Positions 45,959-54,286 of a stretch of DNA of 64,000 bases are shown here, one piece after another (within the stretch, counting starts at the first letter, position 1; every line of letters starts with the position of its first letter). Origin of the DNA: DATARH01 sp035534855 (GTDB lineage Bacteria; Pseudomonadota; Alphaproteobacteria; ATCC43930; CGMCC-115725); NCBI GenBank assembly GCA_035534855.1, contig DATLRD010000096.1:7820-71819 (forward strand), given 5' to 3'. Made by a program: the position numbers and the translations under genes. The notes beneath the pieces are model-generated. The model did no database searches, was not told the DNA's origin, and saw nothing but the letters and a program-made list of their open reading frames with translations.

Positions 45959-46095
45959 CGCAAGGTTCCCCGTGCTGGTTTCTCAGATGGGATTCAGCCG
46001 ATACTGTATTCGCCATGAAGATAGGCGCAGCAAATCACCTAGTCCATGATGATATTGGCCATGAGGATATTGGGTCGCCGGCACGAGGGTATCGA

Positions 46096-46833
46096 ATGAA
46101 GCTGACCTGCTACCGCATAGGGCCCGAACCGACCGCGATCCGCCCGGCCCCGGTCACGCGGGAGTGGATGGACGCCACTCCCTCCCGCTATGCCTATCGT
46201 TGCCTGCCGCTGACGATAGCGAATACGCACGGTTGGGAAATCCTCAACGCGGCTGGGTTCACCGCGGTCTGGGACGGCGGCAAGGGAGCCGACGCGATCA
46301 GAATGGAGATCACGAATCCGGCGCTGCACATGGCGCGCAGCCATTTCGGGTCGGGTGTCCTGACGTTTCAGATCGGTGCGGTGTTTCGTACCCCGCCGCG
46401 GGTGAATTTATGGGTCATGGGCAGCCCCAACCTGGTCAAGGACGCGATCCAGCCTCTCGCCGGTGTGGTCGAGACCGACTGGAGTCCGTATTCGTTTACG
46501 ATGAACTGGAAATTCACCCGCGCCGACACGCCCGTCACCTTCGCCGCCGGCGAGCCGATCTGTTTTATCTTTCCGGTCGAGCGCAACTATCCGGCGCGAT
46601 TCGAGCCGGTGGCGCTGCCGATCTCCGCCGACCCGGAGCTTGACCGCTCGCACCAGGCATGGCGCCTGTCGCGCGCGACATTCCTCCAGGGAATCCGGCC
46701 GACCGAGGCGACCGGCGAGGTGGATTGGCAAAGGGCCTATATGCGAGGCCTTACCCCGGATGGCACTGAAGGCGCGCCCGACCATCTCACCAAGATGGCC
46801 CTGCCGCCCTTCACGGAAGGCGAAGCGGAATAG
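46096..46833 (+). CDS. DUF6065-like protein
   Basis: 245 residues from ATG 46096 with GAGGG upstream; the upstream in-frame extension has low coding quality. It begins MKLTCYRIGPEPTAIRPAPV and contains REWMDATPSRYAYRCLPLTI, NTHGWEIL, FQIGAVFRTPP, LWVMGSPN and CFIFPVERNY. This conserved pattern fits the uncharacterised DUF6065 family as I remember it. There is no signal peptide. The last 23 bp overlap the 3' end of the convergent ABC exporter gene. Function is unknown. Confidence 0.6.
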   Translation: MKLTCYRIGPEPTAIRPAPVTREWMDATPSRYAYRCLPLTIANTHGWEILNAAGFTAVWDGGKGADAIRMEITNPALHMARSHFGSGVLTFQIGAVFRTPPRVNLWVMGSPNLVKDAIQPLAGVVETDWSPYSFTMNWKFTRADTPVTFAAGEPICFIFPVERNYPARFEPVALPISADPELDRSHQAWRLSRATFLQGIRPTEATGEVDWQRAYMRGLTPDGTEGAPDHLTKMALPPFTEGEAE

Positions 46834-48616
46834 GCAGCGCCGCCTCGACGCCGGCCGCGCCCAGCAACTCGCGGTAAAGCGCGCTTTGCTCGAGCAAGGC
46901 CGCGTGCGCTCCCGCCGCGGTAATTTGGCCGTCCTCAAGCACCACAAGAAAATCGGTGTTCCGCAGGGTGTCCGTGCGGTGGCTGATGACGATCACCGTC
47001 CATCCGCGACCGGGTGCCAACAGCTTGTCGAGCAACGCGTATTCGGTAACCCGGTCGAGATTAGAGGTAGCCTCGTCGAGGATCAGGATTTTGGGACGGC
47101 GAAGCAGGGCGCGCGCGATGCAAAGCTGCTGTCGCTGGCCGCCGGAGAGGTTGCCTCCACCGCGCTCGACCAGCGTATCGTAACCCTCCGGCAACTGTGC
47201 AATCCACGAAGCAATGCCACAGGTTCGAGCGGCGTCACGGATGGAATCGGGATCGAGGTCCGGGTTGCCGAGCGACAAATTGCCGAGGATCGTGTCGTGG
47301 AACAGCACCGGCCGCTGCGAAACCATCACGATCGTCTCGTGGAGCATATTCTCTGGGATCGATGACATCGGCTGCCCGCCGATCCGCACATGATCGCCCG
47401 GCGCCGAAAGCAGGCCGCATAGGATGCGCACGAGGGTCGACTTTCCCGATCCCGTTCGACCGACGAGCCCCACCCGGGAACCGAAGGGGATCGCTAGGGA
47501 AACCTCGCGCAGCGCCTGCTGGCCGGTCTCATAGCGGTAGCTCAGTTCGGTGACGACAATATCCGGCCGCGTGGCCAACGGCTCTGGTCGCCGCGCGGGC
47601 CATTGGGGTTTGCGCAACCGAGCGAGCGTCGCCTTCACCCGCCCGAGCGCCGCCGATGACGACACCGCCTCGTGGTAAATCTGCCCGACCGTGCTTAGCG
47701 GCACGAAGAGCTGCAGCAGATAGATGTTAACGGTGACAAAACCGCCCATCGACAGCGTGTGCCCCAGCACGCGCATCGTGGTCAGATACACGGTCATCGA
47801 ATAGCCGACGGCGAGGATAATGCCCTGCAGCGTGAACTGTGCGAACAACACGCGGTCCGACTGGCGGCGCGCGGTGTGGTAGGCGCCCACCAGGCGACCG
47901 AGACGATGCGAGCGCTCGGTTTCCAGGCGATACAGCCGGATTTCCTCCAAGGCATCGAGCGACTCGGCGAGGCTTTCGACCATCATCTCGTCCTGCCGGT
48001 TCGCCTTGTCGATCAGCGGGTAGCGGCGGCGTGCCAGCGCGATTGTCACCGCGATGTAGGCGAAGCTGGAGATTAGCGGGATCGCGCCGAGCGCCCAATC
48101 GAAGAGGATGCCGATCACCACGGTCTGGATGACGATCTCCAGTCCCGTCGGCAATACCGAGAACAGGATGGTGCGGCAAAAACCCTCTAGCTCCTTGAAG
48201 CCCCGCTCGATCAGCTTAGGGCTGATGGCATTCGAGCCGGTCAATCCGCCCGGTTCCGACGCGCCGAGGATGTGGTCGATAACCACCCTCAGCCATTCGC
48301 GGCTAATGTTTTGAGCCACCGGCAAAAACAGAAGATCGCGGAAATTGGCCAGCGTGAACGACGCCATGCGTAGCCCGGAATAGGCCAGCACCACGAACAG
48401 GATTGGTTCCACCACCGCGCTGGTTCCACGGGTCAGCCAGTCTGTCAGCAGGCCATAGAGGATTGGGATGGCAATATTCGCCGCCTTCCCCAGGACGAGA
48501 CAGCCGATGGAGCCGGCCAAGCATAGCTTGGCGCGCGTCGCGATCCCGCGGAAATACTTGAAAGTATCCATTCTCAAAGGGAGTCTAGCTGGATTTTCAG
48601 CGTCGCTACCAGACAC
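46811..48616 (-). CDS. ABC exporter, fused permease/ATPase (ATM1-like)
   Basis: 601 residues from GTG 48616; ATG 48571 (MDTFKYFRG) is an equally possible start. N-terminal domain with six membrane helices (about 30-310); the segment LIERGFKELEGFCRTILFSVLPTGLEI resembles ATM1/HMT-type exporters. The ATPase domain has Walker A GRTGSGKST, Q-loop MVSQRP, signature LSGGQRQQLCIARALL, Walker B ILILDEATSNLD and H-loop ISHRTD. It works as a homodimer. ATM1 relatives export glutathione-linked compounds or metal conjugates; the substrate here is unknown. Confidence 0.9.
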   Translation of the reverse strand: MSGSDAENPARLPLRMDTFKYFRGIATRAKLCLAGSIGCLVLGKAANIAIPILYGLLTDWLTRGTSAVVEPILFVVLAYSGLRMASFTLANFRDLLFLPVAQNISREWLRVVIDHILGASEPGGLTGSNAISPKLIERGFKELEGFCRTILFSVLPTGLEIVIQTVVIGILFDWALGAIPLISSFAYIAVTIALARRRYPLIDKANRQDEMMVESLAESLDALEEIRLYRLETERSHRLGRLVGAYHTARRQSDRVLFAQFTLQGIILAVGYSMTVYLTTMRVLGHTLSMGGFVTVNIYLLQLFVPLSTVGQIYHEAVSSSAALGRVKATLARLRKPQWPARRPEPLATRPDIVVTELSYRYETGQQALREVSLAIPFGSRVGLVGRTGSGKSTLVRILCGLLSAPGDHVRIGGQPMSSIPENMLHETIVMVSQRPVLFHDTILGNLSLGNPDLDPDSIRDAARTCGIASWIAQLPEGYDTLVERGGGNLSGGQRQQLCIARALLRRPKILILDEATSNLDRVTEYALLDKLLAPGRGWTVIVISHRTDTLRNTDFLVVLEDGQITAAGAHAALLEQSALYRELLGAAGVEAALPIPLRLP

Positions 48617-48770
48617 GTTGTGTATAGCCGATCGAAACGCCGGGCTAAATGACTGTACGATGACGCCGCGGCCAAGATCGACGGCATCTTCAAGCCGGCA
48701 GTAGCAAATTCAGTTGCGGTGCGGCCATGATGGTCCAGAAAGCCCCGGGAAGCCTTGGAGAGCAGCCGGT

Positions 48771-49409
48771 ATGAAGCTCTACACCTACTATCGTTCGCAG
48801 GCGACATTTCGCGTGCGCATCGCGATGAACCTCAAGGGCTTGGCCCATGAGGATACGTTTTTGCATCTGGAAAAGGGCGACCAGTTTGATCCCGCCTATC
48901 GCGCAGTAAACCCACAGATGGTGGTGCCGACGCTGATCGATGGCGACACGAGGCTGTTCCAATCGCTGGCGATCCTCGAATACCTCGAAGAACAATACCC
49001 CGAGCCGCCGCTATTGCCGAAGGACCCGGCGGCGCGCGCCTGGCTGCGCGGGTTTGCCCTGATCAACATCGCCGATTCGCATCCGCTGATCGTGCCGCGC
49101 ATCCGCCACTACATCCTCGACGATCTCAAGCTGAGCCAGGACCAGTTGATGGGATGGATCCGGCACTGGGTCGGCGCCGGGCTGCAGGCGATGGAGGAGC
49201 TGCTTGCCGAGCACGAGGAAAGCGGCCGGTTCTGCCACGGCGAGACGCCCAGCTTTGGCGATATCGGCCTCGTGACCCAGGTGACCCCGGCGCGCAATTT
49301 CAACGCCGATCTGTCGCCCTATCCGCGGGTCATGCGCGTCTACGACAGCTGTATGGCGATCCCGGCCTTTGCGAAGGCGGCGCCGGCCAATCAGCCGGAC
49401 GCGGAATAG
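48771..49409 (+). CDS. maiA: zeta-class GST: maleylacetoacetate/maleylpyruvate isomerase
   Basis: 212 residues from ATG 48771. It begins MKLYTYYRSQATFRVRIAMN; zeta-class isomerases carry Ser-Ser/Cys followed by R-V-R-I-A here, and S9 is kept. PQMVVPTLIDGD holds the cis-Pro and QSLAILEYLEEQYP the glutathione site. Glutathione-dependent cis-trans isomerisation of maleylacetoacetate (tyrosine route) or maleylpyruvate (gentisate route). A gentisate-type dioxygenase is encoded 13 kb away at 61537, so the second role is plausible. No fumarylacetoacetase or fumarylpyruvase gene is beside it. Confidence 0.8.
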   Translation: MKLYTYYRSQATFRVRIAMNLKGLAHEDTFLHLEKGDQFDPAYRAVNPQMVVPTLIDGDTRLFQSLAILEYLEEQYPEPPLLPKDPAARAWLRGFALINIADSHPLIVPRIRHYILDDLKLSQDQLMGWIRHWVGAGLQAMEELLAEHEESGRFCHGETPSFGDIGLVTQVTPARNFNADLSPYPRVMRVYDSCMAIPAFAKAAPANQPDAE

Positions 49410-49421
49410 GTGCTCTTTAGA

Positions 49422-50336
49422 TCACGCGCCGGCCGCTTCCCGGGCCAGCCGATTGTCGACGCAATCGGCAAACGGGACGGTGCGCGATAGGAACCTGCTC
49501 GACAGCAGGGCGCGGCGCAGGCGGTCAAACCCCTCTTCGGCGAGGATCGGGTCGGTGCCCCATACGCCCTGCGCCTTGTAGCGTGCCAGCGCGCCGGCCA
49601 GTACCCCCCGGTCGATCGCCGGGAAATAGGGCGCGATCGTCTCGGCCAGCACCGCCGGCGGCTGCGCCGCGATCCAGTGCTGGGTCTTGTACATCGCACG
49701 CACCATGCGGCGGAACGGCTCGGGATCGGCGGCGAGGCGGTCGCGGGCGGTCGCAAACACCGTGTAGGAGGTGAGGCCGCGGGCGCTCGCCGGGAGCCAC
49801 AGATGCGCGCCGCCGCGCAGCGCCTCCTCGACGAACGGCTCGAACATCTGGGCTGCGTCGAGCTGCCCGTCATGCAGCGCAGCGAGGTTTTGCGGCATGC
49901 TCTGGTCGAGGATGCGGTCAAGCCGGTGCGGGTCGAGGCCGGCCTGGCGCAGATCCTCTTCGAGGCACAGCCACGGCGTCGGCACCTCGCTGACCGACGC
50001 GAAGCGCAGCCCGGCAAGCTCTGCGAGGCGGAAATCGGGGTTGGGGTGTGCGCCAACCAGTGAGAAGGGGTCGCGGCAAACCACCTCGGCAAAGGCGACA
50101 AGCGGGCAGGCGGGGTCTCTCTCGTGCTCCTTCATGATGCGGATCGGCCCCATCCACATCACCTCGGCCTCGCCCTTTAGCACCGCAGCCTCGGCCTGAC
50201 CCGGCCCGGGCGACGGCAGCAGCTCGACAGCAAGCCCCTCGTCTGCATAGGCGCCCGTCGCGTGCGCGGCATAAAACGGCGCGTAGAGCACGAAGCGGTA
50301 ATTCTCGAACAGGCGAAGGCGGATCGGCTCGGGCAT
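49422..50336 (-). CDS. NMT1/SsuA-like substrate-binding protein without signal peptide
   Basis: 304 residues from ATG 50336 (an upstream in-frame extension to 50438 is unlikely). Type II periplasmic-binding fold of the NMT1/THI5/SsuA group: RLRLFENYRFVLYAPFYAAH, GAYADEGLAVELLPSPGPGQ, VMWMGPIRIM and DPFSLVGAHPN. No signal peptide or lipobox is apparent and no ABC permease or ATPase gene is near. It may be a cytoplasmic enzyme-like member, as in pyrimidine synthesis, or an orphan binding protein. It is divergent from the CoA-transferase gene (86 bp). Confidence 0.75.
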   Translation of the reverse strand: MPEPIRLRLFENYRFVLYAPFYAAHATGAYADEGLAVELLPSPGPGQAEAAVLKGEAEVMWMGPIRIMKEHERDPACPLVAFAEVVCRDPFSLVGAHPNPDFRLAELAGLRFASVSEVPTPWLCLEEDLRQAGLDPHRLDRILDQSMPQNLAALHDGQLDAAQMFEPFVEEALRGGAHLWLPASARGLTSYTVFATARDRLAADPEPFRRMVRAMYKTQHWIAAQPPAVLAETIAPYFPAIDRGVLAGALARYKAQGVWGTDPILAEEGFDRLRRALLSSRFLSRTVPFADCVDNRLAREAAGA

Positions 50337-50422
50337 CGCGGAACCCCGATTTGCGATTGGTGGCGTCTCGGCTATCGTGGGGCTGTGACGCAACGCTGAC
50401 AACCTTGCCGAGGAAACCGACC

Positions 50423-51649
50423 ATGACCGAAGCCGCAATTGCCCCGAATTGCCTTGCCGGCGTGCGGGTGCTCGACCTGTCGCAATTCGAGGCGGGCCCG
50501 ACCTGCACCGAGGTGCTGGCGCAGCTCGGCGCCGAGGTGGTCAAGGTCGAAAACCCGAAAGGCGGCGAGCCTGGACGCATCCTCGGCGCCGGGCCCAAGC
50601 CGGGCGCCGATGCCTATTACTTCATGATCTACAACGCCAACAAGAAGTCGGTCACGGCCAACCTCAAGTCGCCGCGCGGCGTCGCGCTGGTCAAACAGAT
50701 GGCGGAAAAGGCCGACGTTTTCATCGAGAACATGGCGCCGGGCACGATCGAAAAGCTGGGGCTCGGCTGGGACGTGCTGCACGCGCTGAACCCGCGGCTG
50801 ATCTATGCCCAGGTCAAAGGCTTTGGCGAAGGCAGCCCGTACGAGCACAACCTCGCCTTCGACATGATCGCGCAGGCCTGCGGCGGCAACATGGCGATCA
50901 CCGGCGAGGTCGGACGCAAGCCGGTGCGGCCCGGCCCAACGCTGGGCGACACCGGCACCGGGATGCTGATGACGATCTCGATCCTCGCCGCGCTTTACCA
51001 GCGCAACACGACGGGCACCGGGCGTCGGCTGCAGGTGGCGATGCAGGATGCGCAGCTCAATTACACCCGCGGCGCGTTCATCAATCATGCCCGCACCGGC
51101 GAGCCGCAAGAGCGCGGGCGCGCCGGCTTTGGCCCGCCGGTGCCGCCGAACGACATCTTTCCGTGCAAGCCGGGCGGCCCGAACGACTGGGTCTATGTCT
51201 TCAACAGCCACAACAACCCCGAGCATTGGCGTCGCCTGTGCACGATCATCGGCCGGCCCGAGCTGGCCAATGACCCGGAGTATCTCGACCGCGACAAGCG
51301 CCTGGCGCGCGCCGACGAGGTGAACGAGATGGTCGCGGCGTGGACCCGGCAGCACACCAAGCACGAGGCGATGCAGATCATCGGCGCCGCCGGCGTGCCG
51401 GCCGGAGCGGTGATGGATAGCAGCGACCTGCTCGCCGAGCCGACCTTCGAGAGCCGCGGCATCATCCAGACCCAGCGCCACCCCAACGGCGAACTGCGCA
51501 TGCCGACCTTCCCGGTGCGCTTTGACGGCAAGCCGCCGGCAATCAAGCCGTCGCCGCTGCTCGGCGAGCACACGGAACAGGTCTTCGCCGACTGGCTCGG
51601 AATGGGCGCGGCCGACGTCAAAGGGCTCAAGGACGACGGGGTGATCTAA
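50423..51649 (+). CDS. CaiB/BaiF family CoA-transferase (family III)
   Basis: 408 residues from ATG 50423. Family III CoA-transferase with the N-terminal LAGVRVLDLSQFEAGP and GAEVVKVENPKGGEPGR, and the likely catalytic Asp in PTLGDTGTGMLM. VIENMAPGTIEKLGLG-type sequence (FIENMAPGTIEKLGLG) is present. Members transfer CoA between organic acids, such as formyl/oxalyl, succinyl or carnitine derivatives. No dedicated partner gene is near, so the acids are unknown. Confidence 0.92.
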   Translation: MTEAAIAPNCLAGVRVLDLSQFEAGPTCTEVLAQLGAEVVKVENPKGGEPGRILGAGPKPGADAYYFMIYNANKKSVTANLKSPRGVALVKQMAEKADVFIENMAPGTIEKLGLGWDVLHALNPRLIYAQVKGFGEGSPYEHNLAFDMIAQACGGNMAITGEVGRKPVRPGPTLGDTGTGMLMTISILAALYQRNTTGTGRRLQVAMQDAQLNYTRGAFINHARTGEPQERGRAGFGPPVPPNDIFPCKPGGPNDWVYVFNSHNNPEHWRRLCTIIGRPELANDPEYLDRDKRLARADEVNEMVAAWTRQHTKHEAMQIIGAAGVPAGAVMDSSDLLAEPTFESRGIIQTQRHPNGELRMPTFPVRFDGKPPAIKPSPLLGEHTEQVFADWLGMGAADVKGLKDDGVI

Positions 51650-51671
51650 CCCGGCGTTTCACTTGCCGAAC

Positions 51672-51755
51672 TCGCCGTTCCCGCGAAAGCGGAAACCCTT
51701 TCTGCACGCTTTGCCGCCCGGGGCTAGCCCCCACTTTCGCGGGGGCGCTGGTCTG
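51672..51755. repeat. palindromic intergenic element, family C
   Basis: 10-bp inverted arms CCCGCGAAAG (51680-51689) and CTTTCGCGGG (51734-51743) enclosing an inner GGGCTAGCCC. It lies in the convergent gap between the CoA-transferase and the MetE-like gene, so it may act as a bidirectional terminator. Confidence 0.65.
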
Positions 51756-51800
51756 AAGAGACGATCGGCCCCTTTACGGTTGTATCGGAGGGGGCGGGGG

Positions 51801-52973
51801 CTACTTCAATAGTCCCAGCCGCTGGCTGGCGAGCCGGGCGCCCTCGGCCATCGCGCGGAACTTGGCCCACATCACGTCTTCGGTGACGCGGCCCATCCCG
51901 GCCGAGGTGTCGAAGCCGCAATCGGTGCCGGCCTGCACACGGCGAGGGTCGCCGACTGCACGGGCGACGTTTTCGATCCGGTCGGCGACGACCTCGGGGT
52001 GTTCGACAAAGCCGGTCAGGTCGTCGATCACGCCGGCGACGATGATCTGGTCGTCGGCCAGCGGGTATTTCTGCAAGACCCGCCATTCGTGCTGGTGGCG
52101 CGGGTTGCCGAACGGGAAGACGAAGCCGCCGACCCTGGCTTTTTGCAGGATCGGTAGGATCTCGGCGAGCGGCACGTCTCGGTCGTGCGGGCCTTCGTAA
52201 TTGCCCCAGCATACGTGCAGCCGAACCCGGTTGCGCGGCACGTTGACGATCGCACTGTTGATCGCGGCGACGACGCGCTCGACAAAGCCGAGGAAATCAC
52301 CGAGCGGCCGGTCGTTGTAGCTGAGGTGCCGCTCGAGTGCGAGGTCGGGGCAATCGAGCTGCAGCAGAAACCCGGCGTTGACGATCGCCTCGTATTCGAC
52401 CCGGAGCGCCGCAGCGACATCGGCGAGATAAGCTTCCTCGGTGTCGTAGAACTCGTTCTTCATCGCGCCGACGATGATGCCCGGAGACGGCGCGGTGTAG
52501 AACGGCTCGGCAAACCCGCCAGAGTTGGCGTCGAGTGCCGCGCGGAAATCGGCCAGCTCTGCCTTCAACTCGCTGTCGTCGACATAACGCACCTGGCCGA
52601 TCGCGCGCGGCGGCTCGTAATTGCCGACCGCCTCCCGCGCCGCCAGCATCCGCGCCATCTCGACCTTGAGAGCTGGGTAGCGCTCGACATCGCCGCGCGG
52701 CCAGCGTTTCCACGAACCGCCGAACCCGCTCATCCGGTGGCGGACATAGAGGAAAAACGCCTCGCGCTGCTGCTCGCCGTTATTGCCGATGTCGACGCCG
52801 TTCTCGATCTGCGTGGCGACGATCTGCGCGACTGCTGCCTTGCCGAGCCGCTTGATCTCGTCGGGGTCGACCGCCTCGCCGCGCGAACGGCGCACATAGA
52901 GCCGGGTCAGCTCCGGCGGTCGCGGCAGGCTGCCGGTATGCGTCGTCAGGATGCGCTCGTCGCTCCACCGCAT
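51801..52973 (-). CDS. MetE C-terminal-like zinc methyltransferase family protein
   Basis: 390 residues. It has only the catalytic barrel of cobalamin-independent methionine synthase: N-terminal ILTTHTGSLPRPPEL, QLDCPDLALERH, zinc ligands in RLHVCWGNYEGPH (His, Cys) and AGTDCGFDTSAGMGR (Cys). Proteins of this size act as thiol-alkylating zinc enzymes (for example epoxyalkane:CoM transferase or core-MetE) or have unknown substrates. The alpha/beta hydrolase gene upstream on the same strand is 73 bp away, with a stem-loop in the gap. Confidence 0.85.
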   Translation of the reverse strand: MRWSDERILTTHTGSLPRPPELTRLYVRRSRGEAVDPDEIKRLGKAAVAQIVATQIENGVDIGNNGEQQREAFFLYVRHRMSGFGGSWKRWPRGDVERYPALKVEMARMLAAREAVGNYEPPRAIGQVRYVDDSELKAELADFRAALDANSGGFAEPFYTAPSPGIIVGAMKNEFYDTEEAYLADVAAALRVEYEAIVNAGFLLQLDCPDLALERHLSYNDRPLGDFLGFVERVVAAINSAIVNVPRNRVRLHVCWGNYEGPHDRDVPLAEILPILQKARVGGFVFPFGNPRHQHEWRVLQKYPLADDQIIVAGVIDDLTGFVEHPEVVADRIENVARAVGDPRRVQAGTDCGFDTSAGMGRVTEDVMWAKFRAMAEGARLASQRLGLLK

Positions 52974-53025
52974 CGCGCTTCTCCCTGCAGCAAGGCTGTG
53001 TTCTTAGCGTCCCGGGTTCGTCTCC

Positions 53026-53050
53026 GTAAGCCGCCCCGTAGACGGCTTAC
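53026..53050 (-). other. intercistronic stem-loop between hydrolase and MetE-like gene
   Basis: GTAAGCCG (53026-53033) and CGGCTTAC (53043-53050) form a perfect 8-bp stem with a 9-nt loop. It includes the hydrolase stop codon. No U-run follows, so it is more likely an mRNA stabiliser or attenuator than a strong terminator. Confidence 0.5.
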
Positions 53051-53838
53051 CGGTTGAGGAATGCGGCGACCCGCTCGACGAATTCCTCCGGCTGCTCGAT
53101 TTCCGGGTGGTGGCCGGCGCCGTCGATCAATTCGAAGCGCGCGCCGGGAATCAGCCCGGCATAGGTGCGGCCGTATTCCGGCGACACCATCCCGTCGCTT
53201 GCACCCCACAGCACCAGCGTCGGCACGCGGATGCGGCCGAGCCATTGCTTTAATTGCGGGTTGTACATGTAGGGGTGCCACGCATAGAGGCACAGCGATT
53301 CCCAGTTGCGGGCATGGACGATCAACTCGTCGTCGGTCATCGCATCGTAGTCCGGCGCCTTGGCCGGATCGTGCCACGAGCGGCGCTTGACCTCGTCCGG
53401 GTTGGTGTTGAAGACGTCGAGGATGTCGCGGGTCTCGGGGCTGCCGAACTTGATGCCGACCGGATCGACCAGCACCAGCCTGTTGATCCGGTGCGACGAG
53501 GCGACCGCGACCTCGGCGGCAAGCCAGCCGCCGAACGACAGGCCGATCACGTCGACCTTGTCGTCCGGCAGATCGTTGAGCAGGGCGAGATAGAGGTGGA
53601 CGAGGTCGTAGATCGTGTCGAAATCGTCTGGCCGCGGCGAATGCCCGAAGCCGGGCGAGGCTGGCGCGATGACCTGGGCGTGGCGGGCGAGCAGGTCGAG
53701 AAACGGCGCCTTGGGCGATACGCTGTCCATTCCGTGGATCAGCAGCGCCGGGTGGCCGGTGCCGCGGCGCAGCACCTCGAGTTCAAGCCCGTTCACGGTG
53801 ATCGTGCCGGCGGTTCCGGTCTCGTTTTGTGTCGACAT
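53047..53838 (-). CDS. alpha/beta-fold hydrolase
   Basis: 263 residues from ATG 53838 (MSTQNETG); further upstream starts exist but add atypical sequence. Canonical order: oxyanion HGMDSVSP, nucleophile elbow GLSFGGW, acid in LWGASDGMVSPE and His in DGAGHHPEIEQP. It resembles C-C bond or ester hydrolases of small organic acids. It is probably co-transcribed with the MetE-like gene downstream. Confidence 0.88.
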   Translation of the reverse strand: MSTQNETGTAGTITVNGLELEVLRRGTGHPALLIHGMDSVSPKAPFLDLLARHAQVIAPASPGFGHSPRPDDFDTIYDLVHLYLALLNDLPDDKVDVIGLSFGGWLAAEVAVASSHRINRLVLVDPVGIKFGSPETRDILDVFNTNPDEVKRRSWHDPAKAPDYDAMTDDELIVHARNWESLCLYAWHPYMYNPQLKQWLGRIRVPTLVLWGASDGMVSPEYGRTYAGLIPGARFELIDGAGHHPEIEQPEEFVERVAAFLNR

Positions 53839-54045
53839 CAGGAGCGCTTTTGTTGTTGCTGGGTTCATCATGCCATGAAGGCTGGGGTGTGCGATACGAG
53901 CGCTCGCGCCGCAACAGCAGAGCGATTCGCGCAGCTCTCCAACGCTGCGGCGCATTGCCACGGTGCTGTGCGCGGATGGGAAAGCGCCAAAGCTGCCGCG
54001 GGCGGCGGCCTATGTCAGCCAGCATTGCGCTCCGCACAACTTTTC

Positions 54046-54074
54046 TTGTGCCGAGCCCGGCGGGCCCATAGATT
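54046..54074 (+). promoter_or_regulatory. sigma-70-like promoter of the 21-codon unit
   Basis: -35-like TTGTGC (54046-54051), 17-bp spacer and -10-like TAGATT (54069-54074). The expected start of transcription is near 54081, about 30 bp before the GTG. Confidence 0.55.
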
Positions 54075-54095
54075 ACAGGCCTAGGCCCAACAACT

Positions 54096-54110
54096 GAAAG
54101 GAGGTGATCC
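54096..54110 (+). promoter_or_regulatory. extended perfect Shine-Dalgarno
   Basis: GAAAGGAGGTGATCC: all 15 bases are complementary to the typical alphaproteobacterial 16S rRNA 3' end (GGATCACCTCCTTTC). The GGAGG core ends seven bases before GTG 54112. Ordinary genes in this window pair over 4-7 bases only. Confidence 0.7.
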
Positions 54111-54111
54111 T

Positions 54112-54177
54112 GTGTCTAACGATCAACTGCGGGCGACCGCTGCCGTGACCAGGATCCCTGCGGAGATCCTCGCCTGA
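54112..54177 (+). CDS. 21-residue peptide (leader or small protein)
   Basis: GTG 54112 to TGA 54177. The peptide starts MSNDQLRATAAV and ends TRIPAEILA; it has no membrane segment or repeats. It is framed by a promoter, an extended Shine-Dalgarno and an intrinsic terminator, so it is a unit of its own of about 170 nt. It may be a small protein, a leader peptide, or the coding part of a dual-function sRNA. I do not recognise it. It lies on the opposite strand just beyond the IS630 element and the nitroreductase gene. Confidence 0.5.
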   Translation: MSNDQLRATAAVTRIPAEILA

Positions 54178-54222
54178 ACAAGGCGACGGCGCGGCCGTGA
54201 TTGGCCGCAGTAAATCGATCGG

Positions 54223-54252
54223 AAAGGCCGCCCCGTCACACGGGCGGCCTTT
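54223..54252 (+). terminator. intrinsic terminator after the 21-codon reading frame
   Basis: 11-bp perfect stem AAAGGCCGCCC (54223-54233) and GGGCGGCCTTT (54242-54252), 8-nt loop, followed by CTCGTTTCTC. The A-rich 5' side means it could also end transcription from the minus strand, which would have served the nitroreductase before the IS inserted. Confidence 0.85.
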
Positions 54253-54286
54253 CTCGTTTCTCCTGCGGGTCGCGGGGCAAGAATTG

